From Desulfobacula sp. (GTDB lineage Bacteria; Desulfobacterota; Desulfobacteria; Desulfobacterales; Desulfobacteraceae): DNA of 12,807 nt. Where the stretch lies: the NCBI GenBank assembly GCA_018702715.1, contig JABIYQ010000036.1:1-12807 (forward strand), written 5' to 3'. Under the pieces are notes generated by a model. That model searched no databases and was not told the DNA's origin. It saw only the letters and a list, made by a program, of their open reading frames with translations. The position numbers and the translations under genes were made by a program. The stretch's first letter is position 1, and every line of letters begins with the position of its first letter. Below, one piece after another: positions 6,514 to 12,807 of the stretch.

Positions 6514-7237
6514 TCTTTTGGCAGTGCTTTTTATGGGCCTGATCCTTGGACTTTGGGAAGTATTTGTCCGAATCATGGCTGTACCCATATTTATCCTCCC
6601 ACCCCCTTCAAGCATATTTGCAGTTGCCCTTGTCCAGGCACCCTTGATTTTGCCCCATGCTTTGGTCACCTTGACGGAAATCGTTATGGGTATTGGCCTG
6701 GCAGTGTGCACAGCTATCCCCCTGGCCATTGTCATGTTTGCCAAACCAACCCTGGAAAAGGCTTTTGCCCCATTTCTTGTGGCATCCCAGGCCATACCCG
6801 TGTTTGCTATAGCCCCGCTTCTTGTGGTCTGGCTTGGCTATGGGATTGCCTCAAAAGTATTCATGGCCTGGATTATTATTTTTTTCCCCATCTGCGTCAG
6901 TCTTTTAGAAGGGTTTAAAAGTTGTGATCCTGAGTTCAGGGTATTGTTCCGCCTCATGGGGGCATCCTTTTTTAAAACCTTGAGGCTGCTGTACTGGCCC
7001 TGGGCCCTGCCACGTTTTTTTGCAGGATTAAAAGTGGGGGTGACCGTGGCCACCATCGGTGCTGTGATCGGTGAATGGGTGGGTGCCCAGCAGGGACTTG
7101 GATTTCTCATGATTCAGTCAAATGCCAGGCTTCAAGTGGATATCGTTTTTGCCGCCATTCTGTGGCTCACTGCCATGGGTCTTGCCATGTGGTGGCTGGT
7201 GGGCATTTTGGAAAAAAAAGTCATAACATGGAAATAA
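6500..7237 (+). CDS. thiX: ABC transporter permease for a thiamin pyrimidine precursor
   Basis: 245-residue inner-membrane permease of the BPD_transp_1 family (SsuC/TauC/ThiX type), with about six hydrophobic segments. The cytoplasmic EAA-like loop that contacts the ATPase is visible as FRLMGASFFKTLRLLYWPWA leading into LPRFFAGLKVG, followed by GAVIGEWVGAQQGLGF, which is typical of this branch. ATG 6500 lies inside the end of thiZ (14-base overlap), with GAGGGGG at 6484-6490 as ribosome site. The binding-protein gene starts 13 bases after its stop. It probably works as a homodimer with two ThiZ subunits. Confidence 0.88.
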   Translation: MNRVNLLAVLFMGLILGLWEVFVRIMAVPIFILPPPSSIFAVALVQAPLILPHALVTLTEIVMGIGLAVCTAIPLAIVMFAKPTLEKAFAPFLVASQAIPVFAIAPLLVVWLGYGIASKVFMAWIIIFFPICVSLLEGFKSCDPEFRVLFRLMGASFFKTLRLLYWPWALPRFFAGLKVGVTVATIGAVIGEWVGAQQGLGFLMIQSNARLQVDIVFAAILWLTAMGLAMWWLVGILEKKVITWK

Positions 7238-7250
7238 TTTAGGAAATATA

Positions 7251-8192
7251 ATGATGAAAAAAAAGATTTTAAGTATTATTTTAGCACTCAGCTTGCTGGG
7301 GAGTTTTGCCCATGCAGCAGAAAAAAGTTTAAGTCTTATGCTGGACTGGTTTCCCAATGTGGATCATCTGCCCATTTATGTGGCACAAGAAAAAGGATAT
7401 TTTTCTGACCAGGGCATTGAGGTTCGCATCGTAAGCCCGTCTGAAACCTCTGATGCCCTGAAACTTGCTGCCTCCGGCAATATGGATCTTGCAGTGTCCT
7501 ACCAGCCCCAGACCATTATTGCAAAAGATAAGGGGCTTTCCATCAAGGTTGTGGCTCCCCTGGTGGTTCACCCCTTGACAACCCTTCTCTTTCTTGAGGG
7601 TAAGGGCATTAAAACGCCAAAAGATTTGTCACATAAAAAAATAGGTTATACCGTACCAGGGCTCATGGATGTGCTGTTGGAAGCCTTTGCCTCAATCAAC
7701 AAAATCCAGGACTACACCCCTGTAAATGTTGGGTTTACAATCCTGCCCGCCCTAGTTTCCAATAAAGTGGATGCTGTAATGGGACCTTTTAAAACCTATG
7801 AAACCGTCAGCATGATCCAGCACGGGTATAAGGCCGAGTTTTTTGAACTGGAAAAATGGGGAATCCCGGATTACGAAGAATTAATTATTGTCTGCGGACC
7901 AAAAACCCTGGAGAAAAAACCAATGGCTGTAAAAGGATTTGTCCAGGCTCTGGAAAAGGCATTTGCCTATACAATGGCCCATCCTGAAGATGCCCTGGCA
8001 ACCTATCTTTCTGCCGTACCACAGGCAGATAAAAAAATCGAAACCCAGGCGTTTAAACTTACCCGACCCTATTTTGCCGTCAAACCCGGACATGATCTCG
8101 ACAAATGGCAGGCCTTTGCCGATTTTGCACTGGAATATGGCCTCATTAAAAATAAAGTGGATGCAAAAACGCTTATCCATAACTGGAAATAA
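7251..8192 (+). CDS. thiY: NMT1/THI5-like periplasmic binding protein
   Basis: 313-residue solute-binding protein of the NMT1/THI5-like family (PF09084), which binds thiamin pyrimidine precursors. A signal peptide is clear: MMKKK, a hydrophobic core, and a likely cut after AHA at residue 22. There is no lipobox, so it should be a free periplasmic protein. The mature start LMLDWFPNVDHLPIYVAQEKGYF-like segment (about 29-50) is the family signature. ATG 7251 follows AGGA at 7241-7244; a second ATG comes immediately after. The stop codon overlaps the thiM ribosome site AAGGAGA. Pyrimidine specificity is inferred from the family and operon. No tenA is nearby to process formylaminopyrimidine, so HMP itself is equally possible. 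Confidence 0.87.
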   Translation: MMKKKILSIILALSLLGSFAHAAEKSLSLMLDWFPNVDHLPIYVAQEKGYFSDQGIEVRIVSPSETSDALKLAASGNMDLAVSYQPQTIIAKDKGLSIKVVAPLVVHPLTTLLFLEGKGIKTPKDLSHKKIGYTVPGLMDVLLEAFASINKIQDYTPVNVGFTILPALVSNKVDAVMGPFKTYETVSMIQHGYKAEFFELEKWGIPDYEELIIVCGPKTLEKKPMAVKGFVQALEKAFAYTMAHPEDALATYLSAVPQADKKIETQAFKLTRPYFAVKPGHDLDKWQAFADFALEYGLIKNKVDAKTLIHNWK

Positions 8193-8203
8193 GGAGAATC
8201 CCA

Positions 8204-9001
8204 ATGACTATCAATGCGTCAAGTATTTTTAAAGATATTGAAAAAATAAGAACAAATGCTCCTCTGGTCCATAATATCACCAATTATGTTGTTATGAACA
8301 CTACTGCCAATGCCCTGTTGGCAATTGGCGCTTCTCCTGTTATGGCCCATGCCCTGCCTGAAGTGGAAGAAATGGCAGGGATTGCAGGGGCTCTGGTCAT
8401 TAATATCGGAACCTTGAGCGATGATTGGATTAAGGCCATGTTCAAGGCTGCCAAAATAGCCAAATCAAGACAGATACCCATTGTTATAGATCCTGTGGGC
8501 GTCGGAGCCACCAAATACAGGACCAGCACGGCCAGACAACTTATCCAGGAGTCCACACCCTCCATTATCCGGGGAAACGGTTCGGAAATCATGGCCTTGT
8601 GTAAACAGGATCAGAAAACCAAAGGTGTGGACAGCACCAGTGCCTCGGATCAAGCCATTGATTCAGCCAAATCCCTGGCCCGAGAATTTGGTAGTGTGGT
8701 CTGCATAACAGGAGAAACAGACTATATTGTCTCACAGAAAAATATTATCCAGGTGAAAAACGGCCATGCCATGATGCCCCGTGTCACTGGCCTTGGCTGT
8801 ACTGCCACAGCTCTTTGCGGTGCATTTGCAGCAATAAATCCAGAAGTTGACAAGGCTTCTGCCCACGCTATGGCAGTTATGGGTATTGCAGGGGAAATGG
8901 CTGCCCAAACTGCCCAGGGACCTGGGACTCTACAGGTCAATTTTATTGATGCCCTTTACAAATTGTCTGAATCCAATATCAAGGAACTCTTTAAGGTTTA
9001 A
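8204..9001 (+). CDS. thiM: Hydroxyethylthiazole kinase
   Basis: 265 residues, full length. It phosphorylates 4-methyl-5-(2-hydroxyethyl)thiazole with ATP in the salvage pathway. Family signatures seen: PLVHNITNYVVMN with TANALLAIGASPVM at the N-terminus, VIDPVGVGAT, RGNGSEI, TKGVDS, ITGETD and the C-terminal nucleotide/catalytic motif GLGCTAT with Cys199. The ribosome site AAGGAGA (8191-8197) is the best in the operon and is well spaced before ATG 8204. Its product feeds ThiE, encoded 8 bases downstream. It shows that this organism can use external or recycled thiazole alcohol. Confidence 0.96.
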   Translation: MTINASSIFKDIEKIRTNAPLVHNITNYVVMNTTANALLAIGASPVMAHALPEVEEMAGIAGALVINIGTLSDDWIKAMFKAAKIAKSRQIPIVIDPVGVGATKYRTSTARQLIQESTPSIIRGNGSEIMALCKQDQKTKGVDSTSASDQAIDSAKSLAREFGSVVCITGETDYIVSQKNIIQVKNGHAMMPRVTGLGCTATALCGAFAAINPEVDKASAHAMAVMGIAGEMAAQTAQGPGTLQVNFIDALYKLSESNIKELFKV

Positions 9002-9009
9002 GGTAGATT

Positions 9010-9663
9010 ATGAAAGGTATTTATCTTGTAACAGACCAAAAGGCCTGTATTGAAAACTCTTTTGAAACCATTGTTTCAGATGCCGTCAAAGCTGGTGTTT
9101 GTTGTGTTCAGCTCAGGGAAAAACAAGCCGGCACTCGACTGTTTCTAAAAAAAGCCCTTGATCTTATGTCCATTCTAAAACCTGCAAAAATCCCCTTGAT
9201 CATAAACGACAGGATAGACATTGCCTTGGCAGTAAATGCCCAGGGTGTTCATCTTGGCCAGAGCGATATGCCCTATACCCATGCCAGGAGGCTCATGGGC
9301 CCTTCGGCAATCATCGGGCTGTCCGTGGAAACATGGAAAGATGTGGAAAAAGCCCAGGACCTTGATGTGGACTACCTAGGTGTCAGCCCTGTATTTTCAA
9401 CCCCCACCAAGACAGATACCAAAACCCCATGGGGCATTAAAGGACTTGAAAAAATAAGTAAATATTCTTGCCACCCCCTTGTGGCCATTGGCGGAATTAA
9501 TGAGTCCAATGCCCAAAAAATTATTAAAGCCGGTGCCCATGCCATTGCAGTGGTATCGGCCATCTGTTCATCAAAAAATGCATTTGATGCAACCAGACAA
9601 CTGGTCAATCTTTTTGAAAAAAGCCAACAGTTTGAAAAAAACCAACAGGGGGAAAAATCATGA
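9010..9663 (+). CDS. thiE: Thiamin phosphate synthase
   Basis: 217 residues. It joins HMP-PP and thiazole phosphate to thiamin phosphate with release of pyrophosphate. Signatures seen: VQLREK (33-38), INDR with N66/D67/R68, AQGVHLGQSDM, GLSVET, DYLGVSPVFSTPTK and PLVAIGGI. The start has AAGG at 9000-9003. The last dozen codons hold an 18-bp tandem duplication (FEKSQQ/FEKNQQ), so the charged tail beyond the barrel is probably dispensable. The stop overlaps the thiD start as ATGA, suggesting coupled translation. Thiamin phosphate kinase (ThiL), needed to finish TPP, is not in the window. Confidence 0.95.
   Translation: MKGIYLVTDQKACIENSFETIVSDAVKAGVCCVQLREKQAGTRLFLKKALDLMSILKPAKIPLIINDRIDIALAVNAQGVHLGQSDMPYTHARRLMGPSAIIGLSVETWKDVEKAQDLDVDYLGVSPVFSTPTKTDTKTPWGIKGLEKISKYSCHPLVAIGGINESNAQKIIKAGAHAIAVVSAICSSKNAFDATRQLVNLFEKSQQFEKNQQGEKS
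9613..9648 (+). repeat. 18-bp tandem duplication in the thiE tail
   Basis: Two adjacent 18-base units, 9613-9630 and 9631-9648, differ at one base (G versus A). They are in frame and encode FEKSQQ and FEKNQQ. This looks like a recent in-frame slippage duplication placed just before the thiD ribosome site. Confidence 0.9.
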
Positions 9664-10469
9664 AATCATATTTCAGGGCATTGACTATTGCAGGTTCAGA
9701 CAGTGGCGGAGGAGCCGGAATCCAGGCCGACCTGAAAACATTTTCCGCCCTGGGCTGTTTTGGAATGTCTGCCATTACTGCGCTTACCGCCCAGAACACC
9801 CGTGTGGTTACAGGGATTTTTCCGGTTCCAGCACAATTTATCGGTCAGCAGATAGATGCAGTCCTGGATGATATTGGCACGGATGCAGTCAAAATAGGTA
9901 TGCTTCATTCCCCGGAAGTCATTGAAATTGTGGCCAAAAAACTTGTCCAATGGAAGTGTTCAAATGTTGTTCTGGACCCTGTTATGATTTCCAAAAGCGG
10001 GGATAAACTGCTGAAAAGTGATGCTGTTAACGCATTGAAAACCATTCTTATTCCCAAAGCATTCATCATCACACCCAACCTGCCTGAAGCTTCGGTGCTA
10101 CTTAACAGGGAGGTTGAAACCCTGGAAGACATGACGCTTGCAGCAAGGGATCTTGCTGATCTGGGCTGTGACAATGTTCTGCTGAAAGGGGGTCATCTTG
10201 CCCAAGGGGACAGTTGCGATCTTTTATTTCAAAAGGGAAAAAATACTCTGACAAAACTGTCCGGCGAACGCATTGATACACTCAATTCTCATGGTACAGG
10301 CTGCTCTTTGTCCTCGGCTGTCTGTGCCAATCTTGCCAAAGGTGTCCAGCTTGAAATTGCCGTCCAAAATGCCAAGGCGTATATTACGGGTGCTCTTTTT
10401 GCTGGTGCAGAATATACCACGGGCAAAGGCCATGGACCGGTGAACCATTTTTATGACCTCTGGCCTTAA
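9660..10469 (+). CDS. thiD: HMP/HMP-P kinase
   Basis: 269 residues of the ribokinase-like fold. It phosphorylates hydroxymethylpyrimidine twice to HMP-PP, the substrate of ThiE. Seen: TIAGSDSGGGAGIQADLKTF at the N-terminus, VVLDPVM, ITPNLPEA, LLKGGH and the anion-hole/catalytic motif HGTGCS with Cys215. GGGGGA at 9648-9653 is the ribosome site, and the ATG overlaps the thiE stop (ATGA). Last gene of the operon. I see no clear terminator in the 18 bases before the convergent gene's stop, so read-through into antisense is possible. Confidence 0.96.
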   Translation: MKSYFRALTIAGSDSGGGAGIQADLKTFSALGCFGMSAITALTAQNTRVVTGIFPVPAQFIGQQIDAVLDDIGTDAVKIGMLHSPEVIEIVAKKLVQWKCSNVVLDPVMISKSGDKLLKSDAVNALKTILIPKAFIITPNLPEASVLLNREVETLEDMTLAARDLADLGCDNVLLKGGHLAQGDSCDLLFQKGKNTLTKLSGERIDTLNSHGTGCSLSSAVCANLAKGVQLEIAVQNAKAYITGALFAGAEYTTGKGHGPVNHFYDLWP

Positions 10470-10487
10470 GGGCTCACTCAAAAATAA

Positions 10488-11240
10488 TTAGAGAACAACC
10501 ATGTCTTCTATTTTCTGTAACTGTCTTTCTAAATCCTGGGATTTTTTCTTGTTATTTTGTTCTTCAAGCCGTTCCTTTATCGATTCAAACATCTTTTTTA
10601 GCGATGGTAGAACCTCTTTTTTAAAGGTTTCTTTTTGCTTGGCTGAAAATTTTGAAACTTGATTAGCAAGCTCATCTATCTTTTTATGGAACGCATCAGT
10701 GTTAAAGGTATCTATATATTTTTCAAGTTGACTCACAAGCTCGTTATTTTGATTTTTAATACTTCCCATTACCTTTTTTAACTCTTCCCCGGCCCTGGCG
10801 ATTTTGTATTCTAAAAAGGTAATTCCTTTCACCGAAGATCCTGATTTCAAAGATGTTTTATCTTTTTGTTCTAAAGAAGAGACAGCAACAATATATGCAT
10901 TTGAATTCTTTGAAAAAATATTGCTCATCAAAACAAATGGTGTGGTCTCATATATCTTTTCTTTATATTTTTTTGCAATAACGAGTTCCACTTTGGACAT
11001 TTGAGACTCAACCAAAGATACTTTTTTTACCTGCCCTATTAATACTTTTTCACCATTTGGTTCTTCTGCCAAATATATTTCACTACCTTGAATGAGATTT
11101 CTATGATTCTTATAGGATACTTCAATCACCAAATCTTTTTGAAATAATGACATGAAATTGGACAGCGGGTTTGCAAAACTATGGTTATTAAAACCTAAAA
11201 CGATAATAACGAATAAAATAATCTTTAAATAATTTTTCAT
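10488..11240 (-). CDS. Exported protein with probable MCE/MlaD-like domain and helical tail
   Basis: 250 residues. A basic start and hydrophobic stretch with a cut site after SFA (about residue 23) indicate export; no lipobox is seen, though the uncleaved stretch could anchor it. Residues about 36-139 resemble an MCE domain: IEVSYKNHRNLIQGSEIYLA, then VLIGQVKKVSLVESQMSKVELVIAKKYKEKI, then a short strand-rich end. The LxxGxxVxxxGxxVGxV-type order is what suggests lipid-binding MlaD relatives. Residues 143-247 are rich in Lys, Glu and Gln and look like one long helix or coiled coil, as in MCE proteins that form a tunnel. MlaE/MlaF partners are not adjacent, so it may act alone or with distant genes. 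Start: TCCTT at 11248-11252 is AAGGA on this strand, seven bases before ATG. The domain call is tentative. Confidence 0.5.
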   Translation of the reverse strand: MKNYLKIILFVIIVLGFNNHSFANPLSNFMSLFQKDLVIEVSYKNHRNLIQGSEIYLAEEPNGEKVLIGQVKKVSLVESQMSKVELVIAKKYKEKIYETTPFVLMSNIFSKNSNAYIVAVSSLEQKDKTSLKSGSSVKGITFLEYKIARAGEELKKVMGSIKNQNNELVSQLEKYIDTFNTDAFHKKIDELANQVSKFSAKQKETFKKEVLPSLKKMFESIKERLEEQNNKKKSQDLERQLQKIEDMVVL

Positions 11241-11285
11241 TTTACATTCCTTAATTCACTTTATTATGGATAAATGTTTTACATA

Positions 11286-11314
11286 ATTTTAAATTTGTGT
11301 AAAGAAATATTCAA
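11286..11314 (-). promoter_or_regulatory. Candidate promoter of the MCE-like gene
   Basis: On the minus strand, TTGAAT (11309-11314) and TAAAAT (11286-11291) are separated by exactly 17 bases, in the right position about 45 bases upstream of the start codon. The surroundings are very AT-rich, so chance similarity is possible. Confidence 0.4.
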
Positions 11315-11448
11315 TTTTATTTTACAAAGCAAAATCAAATAAATCCGGTCTCCTTAAATTTTTATGCATCACAAAGAATATTCCGGCTAAGATCTTGCAA
11401 ACAATTTTCAAGGACCAAACAGGCCGGGAGTATTTTTCTTAAGGTTGT

Positions 11449-12213
11449 CTACATCTGTTTAAACAGATGTTCATAGGATCTGCTGACAGCAATGGTGTGA
11501 GTGGTCTCATTAAAGCCGATTATCATTTGATTTGTAAAAGAACGTTTTATAGCCTGGATTTTTTCGATATTGACAATGGCACTTCTGTGGACCCTCCAGA
11601 ATTGTTTTGGCTCAAGATCATTTTCAAGATCTTTAATAGGGGTTTTGATTAAAAATTCATTTGCAGCGGTCTGTACAATTGTGTATTTATCTTCTGCTTT
11701 AAAATACAGCACCTGGGAAACGGGAACAAATCTGAGATCTGTTCCTGTTTTAACTTTTATCAGCCTTAAATATTCAGGAACATCCTTATTTTCCAGCACT
11801 TGGATAATTTTTTTCATTTTCAAATCAAATTCAAGGGGTTGCTCCTGCCCGCCTAATTGTTTTTTTAACCGGTCAATCGTTGTTTTCAGTCTGTTTTGGG
11901 TCAGAGGTTTCAAAATATAATCCACAGCTTCACTTTCAAATGCCTGAACCGCAAAGTGATCATAAGCCGTAATAAAGACTATTTTACAGGTATTGGACAC
12001 TTTTTTCGCAACGTTTATACCTGTCATTCCCGGCATTTTAATATCAAGGAATGCAATGTCCGGCTTTTCAAGTTCTATGAGTGATACAGCTTGAATGCCG
12101 TTTTGAGCCTGCCCCAATATTTTCAATTCAGGCCATAACCGTTCCAATAATAAGGTTAACCCCTTTCTTAAATTTTCTTCATCATCGGCAATAATGGCAG
12201 TGATTTGTTTCAT
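11449..12213 (-). CDS. LytTR-family response regulator
   Basis: 254 residues, two domains. The receiver (about 1-125) has the acidic pair D10-D11, phospho-acceptor D57 in FLDIKMPG, T82 and K102 in LKP, so it should be phosphorylatable. A LytTR DNA-binding domain (about 147-252) follows, with the conserved FWRVHRSAIVNI segment (205-216) after the VLYFKAEDKYTIV strand. It probably regulates transcription when phosphorylated by the kinase encoded just upstream; their genes overlap by ATGA at 12210-12213. Targets are unknown; the nearest downstream gene in the same direction is the MCE-like one, 208 bases away. The last codons lie inside a perfect 20-bp palindrome. Confidence 0.92.
   Translation of the reverse strand: MKQITAIIADDEENLRKGLTLLLERLWPELKILGQAQNGIQAVSLIELEKPDIAFLDIKMPGMTGINVAKKVSNTCKIVFITAYDHFAVQAFESEAVDYILKPLTQNRLKTTIDRLKKQLGGQEQPLEFDLKMKKIIQVLENKDVPEYLRLIKVKTGTDLRFVPVSQVLYFKAEDKYTIVQTAANEFLIKTPIKDLENDLEPKQFWRVHRSAIVNIEKIQAIKRSFTNQMIIGFNETTHTIAVSRSYEHLFKQM
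11451..11470. repeat. Perfect 20-bp palindrome at the 3' end of the regulator gene
   Basis: ACATCTGTTT and AAACAGATGT are exact reverse complements with no spacer. It overlaps the stop codon and last six codons of the regulator. No T-run follows on the minus strand, so it is not a clear terminator; it could be a weak transcript end or a binding site. Confidence 0.7.
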
Positions 12214-12807
12214 AACTGCACCCGGATGATGGCTTTTATCCCCGTAGGATTATTTTGTTTCAATATTAAGCTTGCTGCACTTCCATAGATATTTTCAAGC
12301 CGTTGACTCACATTATTGATCCCGATACCTGCCTTATCTGCATCTTCATCAAGGCCTTTACCCGTATCTGTAATCACGATTTCAAGAACATTTTCATCAA
12401 CCGTGCAATCTATTATAATGGTCCCACCGGAAATTTTAGGCTCTAGTCCATATTTAATGCTGTTTTCAACAAGCGGCTGAATGACTAATGGCGGAAAGGC
12501 AAAGTCTGATTTATTGGTATTATCATTGATTTGATAGCTAAGCCTGTTTCCCATCCTGATTTTGAATATTTCAAGGTATTTGCGGGTAAGATCAAGTTCC
12601 TGGGCAAGTGTGATCATTTCCTGCCGGGTTCTTTGCAGAGAAATTCTTAAATATTCATTGAGATCGATGAGCATCTGTCTGGCTTTTTCAATATCAATAT
12701 CAAAAAGTGAAATCACGTTTGCAAGTGTATTAAATAGAAAATGGGGTTCTATCTGTGCCTGTAAAAGCCTCAATGTTGTCATTGCAGCTTCTTTTTCCAT
12801 GGTCAAC
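12210..12807 (-). CDS. LytS-type sensor histidine kinase, C-terminal part (runs off window)
   Basis: Only the last 198 or so codons are visible; the start and any sensor or membrane region lie beyond 12807. The fragment is the His_kinase plus HATPase_c module of the LytS/YpdA class. The phospho-acceptor is the His in QIEPHFLFNTL (22nd residue from the visible Met-equivalent TTG at 12804-12806, which is not the true start). The N-box LVIQPLVENSIKYG and the ATP-lid segment DTGKGLDEDADKAGIGINNV are intact. It should phosphorylate the LytTR regulator encoded downstream, with which it overlaps by four bases. The signal it senses cannot be judged from this fragment. Confidence 0.92.
   Translation of the reverse strand, partial: LTMEKEAAMTTLRLLQAQIEPHFLFNTLANVISLFDIDIEKARQMLIDLNEYLRISLQRTRQEMITLAQELDLTRKYLEIFKIRMGNRLSYQINDNTNKSDFAFPPLVIQPLVENSIKYGLEPKISGGTIIIDCTVDENVLEIVITDTGKGLDEDADKAGIGINNVSQRLENIYGSAASLILKQNNPTGIKAIIRVQL

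Noticed and set aside
10470..10487. Terminator between thiD and the convergent gene
   Set aside because: CCTTAAGG-like symmetry has no loop and the following bases are A-rich rather than T-rich.
11345..11448. Terminator downstream of the regulator on the minus strand
   Set aside because: Only a distant CCCGGC/GCCGG pairing with a loop of some 40 bases and no T-run.

Overview
This window looks like chromosomal DNA from a strictly anaerobic, sulfate-reducer-like member of the Desulfobacterota, most plausibly Desulfobacteraceae. The argument is indirect: an HdrA-like flavoprotein fused to an FlpD/MvhD-like domain sits beside a DsrK/HdrD-like iron-sulfur protein, base composition is moderately AT-rich, and genes are packed in short-spaced operons. 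No rRNA or other taxonomic marker is present.

Region 1 (111-4637, + strand) begins with a two-gene redox module: an 824-residue HdrA-like flavin/iron-sulfur protein and a 402-residue HdrD-like protein with two ferredoxin-type clusters and one intact CCG domain. Neither is membrane-bound, so they probably form a cytoplasmic electron-transfer or flavin-bifurcating complex. Behind them come a 42-codon remnant matching only the N-terminus of pirin and, overlapping it as TAATG, an alpha/beta hydrolase of dienelactone-hydrolase type. An AT-rich stem followed by a T-run closes the unit.

Region 2 (4626-5276, - strand) is a single membrane protein of the small multidrug export family, convergent with region 1. 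A gene-free stretch of about 490 bases follows. It holds a long imperfect hairpin (5450-5501), a good sigma70-type promoter (5526-5555) and a TPP riboswitch (5582-5679).

Region 3 (5767-10469, + strand) is a six-gene thiamin salvage operon under that riboswitch: ABC ATPase, permease and NMT1/THI5-like binding protein (ThiZ, ThiX, ThiY), then ThiM, ThiE and ThiD. The ABC system would import a pyrimidine precursor. ThiD phosphorylates HMP to HMP-PP, ThiM phosphorylates the thiazole alcohol, and ThiE joins the two into thiamin phosphate. No de novo genes (thiC, thiG, thiS, thiF, thiH), no tenA and no thiL are in the window.

Region 4 (10488-12807, - strand) has a secreted or periplasmic protein with a probable MCE/MlaD-like domain and a helical tail, then a LytTR-type response regulator and the C-terminal part of a LytS-type histidine kinase. 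The kinase runs off the window, so its sensor is not visible.

Most of the window is recognisable. The items most worth a second look are the HdrA-FlpD/HdrD-like pair, the pirin remnant coupled to the hydrolase, the hairpin and dyad around the thiamin promoter, the possible translation-control platform of the riboswitch, and the unplaced MCE-like protein. I do not see convincing evidence of a wholly new multi-gene system.
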